64,000 bases of DNA from Phycisphaerales bacterium UBA7800 (GTDB lineage: Bacteria > Planctomycetota > Phycisphaerae > Phycisphaerales > Phycisphaeraceae). Under the pieces are notes generated by a model. The model searched no databases, was not told where the DNA came from, and worked only from the letters and a program-made list of their open reading frames with translations. Numbering within the stretch: position 1 is the first letter of the stretch; the number at the start of each line of letters is the position of its first letter. Position numbers and translations under genes: made by a program. The DNA lies in assembly GCA_002480565.1 (NCBI GenBank), contig DLCK01000052.1, positions 22,761-86,760 of the forward strand, written 5' to 3'. Positions 51,789-59,561 of this stretch are shown here, one piece after another.

Positions 51789-52787
51789 TTAATCTAATCG
51801 CATGACCGAGTCACGTTGAATCAGTTGCGAAGGCAATGTGATGTCTGTAACAGTCTCTGCGGGTTGCTCGCATTGTTTGATAATGTGTTCGACCGCCAGC
51901 TTGGCCAACGCTTCGAGGGGTTGGCGGATGGTGGTTTGTGGCGGGGTGAGATATTGATAGATCGGCAGGTCTTCAAGACTGACCGTCGAGATATCCTTGC
52001 CAATGGTGAGGTTCAATACATTGCTTAGGATGTGAAGGACTTCCAGCGAGCAGTCTTCGCTGAAGTTCAGCAGGGCGGTGATGCCGTTGCGTTGCCAGCG
52101 ATTGAGAATGTCATAAATCGGCTGTTCAGATGTCGGAGCGATACAGGTTGGGTCCACCGTGTGACCTGCCTTTGCCATGGTCTGCTTGAAACCTTCGATG
52201 CGTTGGCTGGCACCCCATTCGTCTGTTTGAATCACCAGTAAGCCAATGCGTTGGTGCCCATGTTGCAGTAAATGTTCGGTGGCCATCTGGGCTTGTGCCC
52301 GGTGGTCGGTTACGATGCTGTGAATGCCTTTGTCCGTCATGGGGTTGTTGATCGTCAGCAAAGGCAGTTTGGGGATGTCCTGGAGACTGTTCATCCGGTC
52401 ATCAAAGACAATGCCAATCACACCGCGTGCATGGGACTGAAGGACAGCCTGGGTATGGTTGTCATCAATGATCTCCACGCCGTAGCCAAGATCCGCCAGT
52501 TGACGCCAAAGCAGTGTCGTGAGACAGGAGACATAACCCACAGGCATGGCAGGGGAGTGTCGGCCGGTGAGAATCGCAATGCTCGGTCTCTCCAAACGCG
52601 GGATAAAGCCCAACTGTCTTGATGCATGAAGCACTTTACGCTGCATCGCTTCGGTAACGCCGGGGACCTGATTCATAACACGCGAAACGGTTCCGAGCGA
52701 CACGTTAGCCTTGTTGGCAATGTCAGTTACGGAAATGTCCGCTCGCTTGCGTGGCAGGTTGGGTTGGCGTGTTCGCGTCGTAGTCAT
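51789..52787 (-). CDS. LacI-family regulator of locus 2
   Basis: A 332-residue LacI protein. The helix-turn-helix DISVTDIANKANVSLGTVSRVMNQ and hinge ASRQLGFIPRLER are canonical; the sensor domain follows (SIAILTGRHSPAMPVGYVS; LLVIQTDEWGASQRIEGF; DISTVSLEDLPIYQYLTPPQTTIRQP). It is first in an operon with the pseudopilin, a secreted protein and the GH99-like enzyme. A 22-base perfect palindrome lies 47-68 bases before its ATG and is the likely binding site, implying autoregulation and control of the whole operon. Confidence 0.92.
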   Translation of the reverse strand: MTTTRTRQPNLPRKRADISVTDIANKANVSLGTVSRVMNQVPGVTEAMQRKVLHASRQLGFIPRLERPSIAILTGRHSPAMPVGYVSCLTTLLWRQLADLGYGVEIIDDNHTQAVLQSHARGVIGIVFDDRMNSLQDIPKLPLLTINNPMTDKGIHSIVTDHRAQAQMATEHLLQHGHQRIGLLVIQTDEWGASQRIEGFKQTMAKAGHTVDPTCIAPTSEQPIYDILNRWQRNGITALLNFSEDCSLEVLHILSNVLNLTIGKDISTVSLEDLPIYQYLTPPQTTIRQPLEALAKLAVEHIIKQCEQPAETVTDITLPSQLIQRDSVMRLD

Positions 52788-52833
52788 GTTGGATAGTAGG
52801 CCTCGAAAATGCCCAAGTCAAAATGTTTTCACG

Positions 52834-52855
52834 TAAAATGAAATATTTCATTTTA
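52834..52855. promoter_or_regulatory. 22-base perfect palindrome, likely operator of locus 2
   Basis: TAAAATGAAAT joined directly to ATTTCATTTTA, with no mismatch, upstream of the LacI gene. A further half-like CAAAATG lies at 52820. Size, symmetry and place fit a LacI-family operator overlapping the promoter. Confidence 0.7.
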
Positions 52856-52992
52856 AATATTGCTTGTGATCAGCGGTCACGGAATCGTTACACCTGGTTT
52901 GTCTGTGTGGATCAAGTGTGGTTGTGTCGTGATTGTCAGATGGTCTTTGCCACCAACAAGATAAACGCACTTGAATCGGGTAAGATCATGGT

Positions 52993-54285
52993 ATGCGTCA
53001 TATGCCCGGCGGATTGCAATATGGCACCGGATCGATGGTGCGCGTCCCACCACCTCCACGGGTGATGGACAGCCAGACTTTGCGCCTGCGATTGCCATGT
53101 GATCCGGGCGTTCATGTCGGTCAGCAACTAGAGCAGGGGCAAACCCTCATTGATCCGCCGGACCGTCGTCAGGCTTGTATCATCAGCCCGATGCGTAGTC
53201 GCGTGATGGGACTGTTGCATGTTCCTGATCAAGGTTATGACCTGACGCTCGAACCACTTTCGCCAACCACGTCGACACAGCTCAAAGCTTCGCCTCCCGG
53301 TAGTGAGAAGCTCAACGACTGGATTGATTGTCTGCGCAGACTAGGATCATGGGGCGTATGTGACGGGCAGGTCGGACTGCTGGTGCAACTCGAAGCTGCC
53401 ATGCTTCGCAAACCACGGCAGATCATCTGTGTGGCATGTGATTCCTTTGCACCATATCCCTGGCAAAGTTCGCTGGTGAGAAGTCATCCTGGCGATTTGA
53501 TCCTGGGACTCAACGCGTTGAGATTGGTGCTTGGGCTTAAACGTGCTGATTTACTGGTTGGCCCCACACGTTCGATTTTCAATACGGTCCGCCCCAAGAT
53601 CAATCCAGCGATCAAGCTTCATCGCGTTGAACCCAAGTATCCCGTGGCTCACCCGTCAGTGGTCATGCGTCAATACGGTCATGCACGCAAGATGCTCACC
53701 ATTGATGGGCATCCTTTGGAACACGACACGATTCTCATCAGTGCCTGGACCGCAATTCGATTGGCAAGGTGGTTACAGACCGGTGAATTGGATTTGATTC
53801 AGCCACTATTTATTGCCTGGCCTCAAGCCAATGCGCGGATGCATGCCTGTTGGGTCATGCCCGGTCAGCAGGTGGTCCCGTTGCATAAACGACTTGATGC
53901 CGAGATGCGCTCGACGCGCTCGAAATTGGTTTATGGTGATCCACTAAGTGGTCAGTTGGATCAGAGTACGGACAGTCAGGGGCGATTGCTTTTGCCGGTG
54001 TTGCGACATGATCATCTGTTGATGAGTCTGGTGGAGAATCCAGTACCTGCAACACCACAAGCCTGTATCGCATGTGGCTGGTGTACGGAGGTCTGCCCGA
54101 CTGCTTTGCAACCTGCTGGCCTCTTTGAGCGCATCGCTGAAGAGCCGGACAATCAAATTACCAAAGACGAGTTACTATGGTGTATTGATTGTGGTTTGTG
54201 TTCTCATGTCTGTCCGTCTGCGATCCCGTTGGCCCAGACTTTTCGAAAACATATTCATGAACATTTAAAGGTACTCACTTCGTGA
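52993..54285 (+). CDS. RnfC-like iron-sulfur protein with altered cofactor motifs
   Basis: A 430-residue protein laid out like RnfC: an N-terminal biotin-carrier-like fold (LRLPCDPGVHVGQQLEQGQTL), a Rossmann-like middle, an SLBB-like segment (RKMLTIDGHPLEHDTILIS), and two C-terminal ferredoxin motifs, CIACGWCTEVCP (358-369) and CIDCGLCSHVCP (397-408). However, the NGAECEPY stretch that binds FMN/NADH in RnfC is here VACDSFAPYPW, and the GGPMMG loop is missing. The clusters are intact while nucleotide binding is doubtful. Its stop overlaps the start of the RnfD-like gene (GTGA), so the two proteins are made together. Confidence 0.8.
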   Translation: MRHMPGGLQYGTGSMVRVPPPPRVMDSQTLRLRLPCDPGVHVGQQLEQGQTLIDPPDRRQACIISPMRSRVMGLLHVPDQGYDLTLEPLSPTTSTQLKASPPGSEKLNDWIDCLRRLGSWGVCDGQVGLLVQLEAAMLRKPRQIICVACDSFAPYPWQSSLVRSHPGDLILGLNALRLVLGLKRADLLVGPTRSIFNTVRPKINPAIKLHRVEPKYPVAHPSVVMRQYGHARKMLTIDGHPLEHDTILISAWTAIRLARWLQTGELDLIQPLFIAWPQANARMHACWVMPGQQVVPLHKRLDAEMRSTRSKLVYGDPLSGQLDQSTDSQGRLLLPVLRHDHLLMSLVENPVPATPQACIACGWCTEVCPTALQPAGLFERIAEEPDNQITKDELLWCIDCGLCSHVCPSAIPLAQTFRKHIHEHLKVLTS

Positions 54286-55532
54286 ACGACGCGTCCGCGA
54301 CAACTTCAACGCCGCCTCAGCCACAGAATCATCCGAGTATTGATCGGACGGTGATGGCGACGGTGTCTTACGCGCCGCCTTGGTTGGGTTTGTTGCATAC
54401 GCGTCGACAGATTGATGTCGCAGGGCTGATTGTGGCGGTTGCGATGCTCGCCAGCAGTGTGATTTTTTTCGGTCACGTGGCTTTGACGCAGGTGCTTTTG
54501 TGTGTGGTTGCTGCCATCAGTGCGTATTTGCCGGTGATGTTGTTGATGTGGATGTTTCACAAGCGACCGCATACAGACAGTGTGATGCACGCGATCACCA
54601 TGGCGATGATGTTGGGGCTTCTGATTCCGATTAACAGTTATGGTTGGGAGCATGTTTTTGCAGGGACATTGCTTGGGATATTCATGCCGTTTGTCGGACG
54701 TGCCCATCGGATTCGCATGCATCCTGCGGTGTTGGCATTGATAGCGACGTGGGCCTTGCCGTTGATGATTTCCAATGTCAATGAACAGGGATTGACACAT
54801 GAATTAACCAATGACAGCAACGTTGCTGTGCTTCGTCCTGACCGTGTGGTTTTTGGTAATGTTCGTCACGCCAAAGAGCAGCGCAGTTATCAACCCTGGT
54901 GGCTCACCGGCGAGAATCCGTACATGGATACCGAACCCCAAGGTACCGCCAGTGATGCCATTGCCCGCCCATTCCCACATAACACCTTCATTCGCGATCA
55001 AAAGCGCCTGCTGCGATTCCCACGTATTTTGGCGAACATGATGGCCAGTGGAGAACTGCCACGCGTTGAGGAATTGTTACTTGGCTGTGTACCGGGAATG
55101 GTTGGTGCCACCAGTCAAGGATTGATCATCCTGCTGGGGTTGTACCTGATGTACAAGCGTTTGAGTTGGTGGTCGATCCCGGTGATTATTTTGCTCACAT
55201 CATTGTTGACGCTTATGGCCATGCCGGTGATGTTGCCACATGGTAAGACGACCGTGTTCTGGGTCCTTGTCGATACGCACCCTGCGTTTAGTATCACGTA
55301 TCTTGGATACTTTTTTCTCACTTCACCGATGCTGCTCGTCGCATTCATTCTCGCGCCAGCAACCTGTCCGCTGACGAGTCTTGGCCGACTGGTTTACTGC
55401 ATCATCATTGGCATGCTTATGGTGTTGATTCAATGGTTCGTGCAGATACCTGTGCTGACATTGCTAAGCGTACTCGTCGCCGGCGTCGTCAGTCGCATGC
55501 TCGACAATCTGCACTTTAGACCCGGCAGATAA
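54282..55532 (+). CDS. RnfD/NqrB-like membrane protein
   Basis: A 416-residue protein with about ten membrane helices, of the RnfD/NqrB family: APPWLGLLHTRRQIDVAGLIVAVA at the start, LMLGLLIPIN, and the hallmark LLLGCVPGMVGATSQGLIILLGLYLMYKRL close to the family LLLGxxPGxxGETS. The SGAT-type threonine that carries covalent FMN in RnfD is not visible: the matching loop reads EPQGTASDAIARP. The GTG start overlaps the RnfC-like stop. No rnfA, B, E or G gene is nearby, so a full Rnf complex is not encoded here; the pair may form a reduced membrane redox unit. Confidence 0.78.
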   Translation: MNDASATTSTPPQPQNHPSIDRTVMATVSYAPPWLGLLHTRRQIDVAGLIVAVAMLASSVIFFGHVALTQVLLCVVAAISAYLPVMLLMWMFHKRPHTDSVMHAITMAMMLGLLIPINSYGWEHVFAGTLLGIFMPFVGRAHRIRMHPAVLALIATWALPLMISNVNEQGLTHELTNDSNVAVLRPDRVVFGNVRHAKEQRSYQPWWLTGENPYMDTEPQGTASDAIARPFPHNTFIRDQKRLLRFPRILANMMASGELPRVEELLLGCVPGMVGATSQGLIILLGLYLMYKRLSWWSIPVIILLTSLLTLMAMPVMLPHGKTTVFWVLVDTHPAFSITYLGYFFLTSPMLLVAFILAPATCPLTSLGRLVYCIIIGMLMVLIQWFVQIPVLTLLSVLVAGVVSRMLDNLHFRPGR

Positions 55533-55593
55533 GATTCTCCAAGTTATCACGCAAGCCCAATACTGAGCAACACCAAGTGTGGGATGCCTGTCT

Positions 55594-55827
55594 CTACCAA
55601 GGTGTTTTAATCTTCATCGCACGAAGGGCGCACCAGCTAAAACAAGCTTCAAAGAGGCCAATGGCGCCGCAGATAAACAGCAGAATGCCCGCGAAGATCC
55701 AGCCTTTAGTCTGCCATGGGCTAAAAAAATACATACATAAGCAGACTATCGAGCCAAGAAGATTGGCAACACCCAATAACGCCCGCAGTTGCTGTCCGCG
55801 ACGATCAATGTTGCATTTCATTGGCAT
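55594..55827 (-). CDS. Small two-helix membrane protein
   Basis: A 77-residue protein with two membrane segments (about 15-35 and 42-62), an R-G-Q-Q-L-R-A-L-L-G-V start and the C-terminal FSWCALRAMKIKTPW. The overall pattern resembles small DUF2892-like inner-membrane proteins (W-C-x-L...G-I-x-T ending). AAAGGA precedes the ATG, which lies 17 bases after the xerD stop, so it belongs to the xerD transcript. Function unknown. Confidence 0.7.
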   Translation of the reverse strand: MPMKCNIDRRGQQLRALLGVANLLGSIVCLCMYFFSPWQTKGWIFAGILLFICGAIGLFEACFSWCALRAMKIKTPW

Positions 55828-55844
55828 GGTGCTTCATTCCTTTG

Positions 55845-56783
55845 CTAGGGCCTGGGATGGAAGCGGTCTATCACGTTCTTTAAGCGCGTGGAATCCACAT
55901 GTGTGTAGACCTGGGTCGTGCGAATGTTCGAATGGCCAAGCAACTCCTGAACCACGCGCAAGTCCGCGCCGCCTGAAAGTAAATGCGTCGCAAACGTATG
56001 GCGAAGCGTATGTGGGTGCACATGCGTCATACCCACCCGACGAGCATACTTGGTGACGATCTGCCAAATGACAATCCGCGTCACCGGGCCACCTGTACGT
56101 GACAGCAGTAATCGGTCTGTAGCTTTGTCAGGACGTTCAAGTTGCGGACGCAATTGATCCATATACAGCAACGCTGCTTCAATGGCTGGCTTGCCCAATG
56201 GGACGATTCGTTCCTTGTTGCCTTTGCCGATCACCCGTGCAATTTGCAGGTCAAAATTGATCTGGCCAATCTGCAAGTCCGCCAACTCCGTAGCACGCAG
56301 ACCACCGGCATAAAGCAATTCAAGAATCGCAATGTCTCGCTGATACAAGGCATCACCCGGTTGAGGAGCTTCAAGGAGCTTGCTCATTTGGTCACGATTC
56401 AGATAGTCCGGCAGGGTTCGCCACTGACTGGGTTGCGTCAACAACTCACCTGCATCCACGCGAACCATCTCACGTGAACAAAGAAAGCGCGTGTACACAC
56501 GCACCGTTGCGACATGTCTGGCGATGCTTGTCGTAGCCAGACCTTTGCCAGAGAGATCCTTGAGATGCTCGGTGAGCATTTTGTAATCCAACTGATCCCA
56601 GTCACTGATACCACGTGCTTCAAGCCACTGCCACAGATCACGCAGATCCGCTGCATAGGCGCGCAACGTGGCCTCGGCAAAACCGCACTCGATACGACAA
56701 TAACTGATAAATTCACGAATCGCATGTGCCATTGGTGGCAAGTCGGATTCAGGATTCTGTCTTATTTTTGCTTGTAAATTCAT
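55845..56783 (-). CDS. xerD: Tyrosine recombinase, XerC/XerD type
   Basis: A 312-residue recombinase with full Xer architecture: N-terminal SAM-like core-binding domain (about 15-110), then the catalytic domain with R163 (GLRATELADL), K187 (GKGNKERIVPLG), H258 and R261 (HPHTLRHTFATHLLSGGADL), H284 (LLGHSNIRTTQ) and Y293 (VYTHVDS). These resolve chromosome dimers at dif. Length and motif spacing fit the housekeeping enzyme rather than a phage integrase, though a tRNA gene lies 320 bases upstream. Whether C or D cannot be decided; symbol is by closest look. Confidence 0.88.
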   Translation of the reverse strand: MNLQAKIRQNPESDLPPMAHAIREFISYCRIECGFAEATLRAYAADLRDLWQWLEARGISDWDQLDYKMLTEHLKDLSGKGLATTSIARHVATVRVYTRFLCSREMVRVDAGELLTQPSQWRTLPDYLNRDQMSKLLEAPQPGDALYQRDIAILELLYAGGLRATELADLQIGQINFDLQIARVIGKGNKERIVPLGKPAIEAALLYMDQLRPQLERPDKATDRLLLSRTGGPVTRIVIWQIVTKYARRVGMTHVHPHTLRHTFATHLLSGGADLRVVQELLGHSNIRTTQVYTHVDSTRLKNVIDRFHPRP

Positions 56784-57043
56784 GATGGCGACCCACTACC
56801 CTTTTTGTGTTCAGGCAAATTGCCCAGCCTCACGTGACCCCCACGATCCTGCAGGCCAATGAAAGTATCGACCTATTGATAAACCCACGGATGATCTTTC
56901 ATAAGTCACTGAATATCGGACCTTGGAGCGTCCAGTTGGGGGTTATTACCTGCATTTTGGACTTGGAAAGTTTTAAAAAAAGAGTTCTGGGACTTTGCAG
57001 CTAAATGCGAAAATCAAATTCCATATTTGCTCTGAGGCAGGGG
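56784..57043. other. Intergenic region between xerD and tRNA-Met, no gene seen
   Basis: No supported coding frame. The left part is the divergent leader of xerD; the right part leads into the tRNA promoter. No attachment-site duplication of the tRNA end was found by eye. Confidence 0.4.
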
Positions 57044-57071
57044 TTGCCAAGATCGCTGACTTTGCTATACT
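57044..57071 (+). promoter_or_regulatory. Promoter of tRNA-Met
   Basis: TTGCCA, 16 bases, then TATACT, 34 bases before the first tRNA base. It shares the TTGCCA box with the tRNA-Thr promoter at 1604. Confidence 0.65.
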
Positions 57072-57105
57072 TCTGGGCTCAGTTGCTTTGGCAACGACAT
57101 CCAAA

Positions 57106-57178
57106 GGCGACGTAGCTCAGTTGGTAGAGCTAGGGATTCATAAGCCCTCGGTCACTGGTTCGAGTCCAGTCGTCGCCA
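57106..57178 (+). tRNA. tRNA with anticodon CAT (elongator Met, possibly Ile2)
   Basis: Cloverleaf with perfect acceptor GGCGACG/CGTCGCC, D arm AGCTCAGTTGGTAGAGC, anticodon loop TTCATAA, T arm CACTGGTTCGAGTCCAGT(G). Full pairing at position 1-72 argues against the initiator. The base pair closing the anticodon loop is A-G, a mismatch. The overall likeness is to elongator Met; a lysidine-modified Ile2 tRNA cannot be excluded. Confidence 0.92.
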
Positions 57179-57184
57179 TTTTAT

Positions 57185-57223
57185 AGCCCAGGTCGTCTAT
57201 GACGAAGCTGGGCTTATTTTTTA
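57185..57223 (+). terminator. Terminator after tRNA-Met
   Basis: AGCCCAG/CTGGGCT with a 16-base loop, followed by TTATTTTTT. Ends the tRNA transcript 7 bases past its 3' end. Confidence 0.85.
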
Positions 57224-57239
57224 TCTCAAATTTCAATCC

Positions 57240-57431
57240 GCTTGCCGCCTCAAATCCGTCACCGGTGGCGACACCTTCGGCACAAATCTCCGCGATACAT
57301 CCTACGTTTCCAACGAGTTCAACCAATACGAGCCCATCAACAACCATCCCTATAACAAGGGCGCCGGACAGATTCGCACCGAAGGTGACGCAACGGTCAC
57401 AGTCCAACTAAAAGAAAACGGGGAATTCTGA
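57240..57431 (+). pseudogene. 3' remnant, possibly of an Rhs/YD-repeat gene
   Basis: An open frame reads RLKSVTGGDTFGTNLRDTSY, then VSNEFNQYEPINNHPYNKGA and TEGDATVTVQLKENGEF before a stop. The RLxSVTGG and NEFNQYxxI words recall YD-repeat (Rhs) protein tails. There is no start codon or ribosome site, and the upstream part is lost at the tRNA terminator. It is therefore taken as a decayed gene end left next to tRNA-Met. The Rhs assignment is tentative. Confidence 0.45.
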
Positions 57432-57760
57432 GTTAATGCAATTATGTAGAATGTCCAGCTCTGTAGAAAATTGCCGTCATCTGCCGATCTTCAGACGGTG
57501 GTCCTGGACGATGCATCCTGCTGATCTTTGCATGTTGAAAGTCGGTCTGCTCGGTCAATCGCTAGAATGCAGGGGCGGATTTTTATATCACTGGTTCAGG
57601 ATGATATCCGCGCTATGTGTTGCATGATGTTTCTATTGCGGATTATTTGAACTACTCATTCAGATCAAAAACAGTAACAAGATGGCCTTGGGGTAGCATC
57701 GGTGAGATGTTACGGACTATACCGAAGGCTTTCCGCAGTCGTTTATATCAATATCGGATG
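57432..57760. other. 329-base region with no gene seen
   Basis: Between the gene remnant and the symporter stop. No frame, terminator with T-tract or repeat is evident. It may contain more decayed sequence of the same former gene. Confidence 0.4.
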
Positions 57761-59314
57761 TTATGGGTGTTTCCCGGGGATGGGGTTGGGGGCTGAATTT
57801 GTGGACCAGACGGTGAGTCCTTCGAGGTTTTTGGGGTTTGTGGGGATGATCCAACTGAGGAGATAGCCAAAGGTGATGAAGCTGGCATCAAGGACAATGC
57901 CGACCCAATAATTATGCAGTTCCAGATGCATTGAATCAGGGACGAGATTAAAAGCATTGAGCAGTAAAAAGACATGGAGGATGCCGACGAGTGCCATGGT
58001 GATCAGCAGGCTTCGACCATCCATGCGTGTGGTGAAAAAGCCCAGCAGGTACATCGCCAAAACCGGCCCGCCAACCAGTGATCCCACGAGGATGAGCGTG
58101 TCGACGACACTTTCTTTGGGGGTATAGTAAAAAATAATGGCGATGGCAATCATGGCAAAGCCGGTGAGAGTGGCAATGAGCCATGCGAGTTTGAGGTAAA
58201 AGCGATCGTTACGACCGGGGGTGAGGTGTCTGCGAAACAGGTCGTGGACCACCAGCAGTGTCACCGTGTTGATGTTGGAATCCAGTGAACTCATCGCTGC
58301 TGCCAGCGCTGCTGCAATGATGATACCCGCGACTCCCACAGGCAATTTGTGCATGATAAAGTAAGGAAAAATCTGATCCGTTGGCATGTCGGTGATGGCT
58401 GGATCGGGCACCACTTTAAAGTACACAAAGAGGATGGTGCCGATGAGAAAAAACATCGCCCATGTTGGCAGGCACAGGCACATGGAGATCAACGTCGCCT
58501 TGCGTGCTTCTTTAAGAGATGCTGCTGCGAGGTAACGTTGGACGACGTTTTGATCACAGCATTGGGCTTTGGTCCAGCCGATCACGCCCAGAATCATCAG
58601 CGTGTAAGCGGTGCGATCATTGAGGTCCCATGTCATCGGGCCAAAGCTGAATTTGTCATGGGCATTGGCGATTTCCATGAGTTGGCCGACGCCTTCTGGT
58701 AATTGAAACACCAGGAACAGCAGGCAGAACAAGCCGCCAAAAAGCAGGATGATGGTTTGCATGACATCGGTCCAGATCACCGCGTCGATACCGCCCAGGA
58801 CGGTGTAAAAGGTGATGAACAAACCGGTGATAATCATGACGGTGATGACGTTGACATCCAGCAGGGCGCTGATGGCCAGTGATGCCAGATACAGCACAAC
58901 GCCCAGCCTGAGGAATTGGCCGAATAAAAATGTGATTGATGCATAAAATCGTGCAAAGGGATGAAACCGCATCTCCAGGTATTCGAAGGTGGAGGTAATT
59001 TTGGATCGCCTGAAAAAGGGGATGAAAATAAAATAAGCCGAGACAACGCCAATGGGGAGCATCAGATTGATGATGAACTGTCGCCAGTCGAGGCTGTAGG
59101 CCGCAGCAGGAAACGCCAGAAAGGTGATGGAACTCAGCGAAGTGCCGACCATGGACAGTCCAACAACCCAGCCGGGTAAGGATCGGCCGCCGACGAAGTA
59201 TTCTTCGGTGTTGGTATTCTTGCGTGAAAAGTATATGCCGATGGCAATGGTGCCCAGCAGATAGACAATTACAGCGCTAAGGTTCAATGTCCATCCCCAA
59301 GTCATTGCCAGCAT
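57761..59314 (-). CDS. Sodium:solute symporter (SSS family)
   Basis: A 517-residue SSS transporter with about 13 membrane helices. Family marks: N-terminal YLLGTIAIGIYFSRKNTNTEEYFVGGRSLPGW, SMVGTSLSSITFLAFPAAAY, VLGGIDAVIWTDVMQ and AAALAAAMSSLDSNINTV (sodium site region). It brings in a small organic solute with sodium. Divergent from a LacI gene whose downstream operon has a NanA/DapA-type aldolase and a sialidase-like protein, so sialic acid or a related sugar acid is a reasonable guess. GGAG lies 8 bases before the ATG. A palindrome in the divergent region probably controls both sides. Confidence 0.93.
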   Translation of the reverse strand: MLAMTWGWTLNLSAVIVYLLGTIAIGIYFSRKNTNTEEYFVGGRSLPGWVVGLSMVGTSLSSITFLAFPAAAYSLDWRQFIINLMLPIGVVSAYFIFIPFFRRSKITSTFEYLEMRFHPFARFYASITFLFGQFLRLGVVLYLASLAISALLDVNVITVMIITGLFITFYTVLGGIDAVIWTDVMQTIILLFGGLFCLLFLVFQLPEGVGQLMEIANAHDKFSFGPMTWDLNDRTAYTLMILGVIGWTKAQCCDQNVVQRYLAAASLKEARKATLISMCLCLPTWAMFFLIGTILFVYFKVVPDPAITDMPTDQIFPYFIMHKLPVGVAGIIIAAALAAAMSSLDSNINTVTLLVVHDLFRRHLTPGRNDRFYLKLAWLIATLTGFAMIAIAIIFYYTPKESVVDTLILVGSLVGGPVLAMYLLGFFTTRMDGRSLLITMALVGILHVFLLLNAFNLVPDSMHLELHNYWVGIVLDASFITFGYLLSWIIPTNPKNLEGLTVWSTNSAPNPIPGKHP

Positions 59315-59391
59315 GCGGAAACTCCGTGAAACATTTGAAAAATAAAGAAACTAGAATGAAATAATATCGCATAGTTTCAAAAGTCAAGCTG

Positions 59392-59407
59392 TTTTGTTAA
59401 AACAAAA
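59392..59407. promoter_or_regulatory. Candidate operator of locus 3
   Basis: TTTTGTT-aa-AACAAAA is a perfect 7-bp inverted repeat in the AT-rich divergent promoter region. A second copy with wider spacing, ATTTGTT-N14-AACAAAT, lies at about 59427-59454. Two like sites between the symporter and LacI genes fit LacI-family binding. Confidence 0.6.
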
Positions 59408-59561
59408 TCAATTAGACGAATTTTGTAAATTTGTTAAAATAGATTGTAAAACAAATATATAAAGTAAATTATGATAAAATGGGCTGGAATTGGCTTGGTT
59501 GAAATATAAATTCTTTTTCAAGAAACATTGACTTAGTTACAAATTAAAATAGGATTCAAGC

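Noticed and set aside
55845..56783. Phage or island integrase next to tRNA-Met
   Set aside because: Length, motif spacing and the simple two-domain form match Xer recombinases, and no other phage genes or att repeats are visible.
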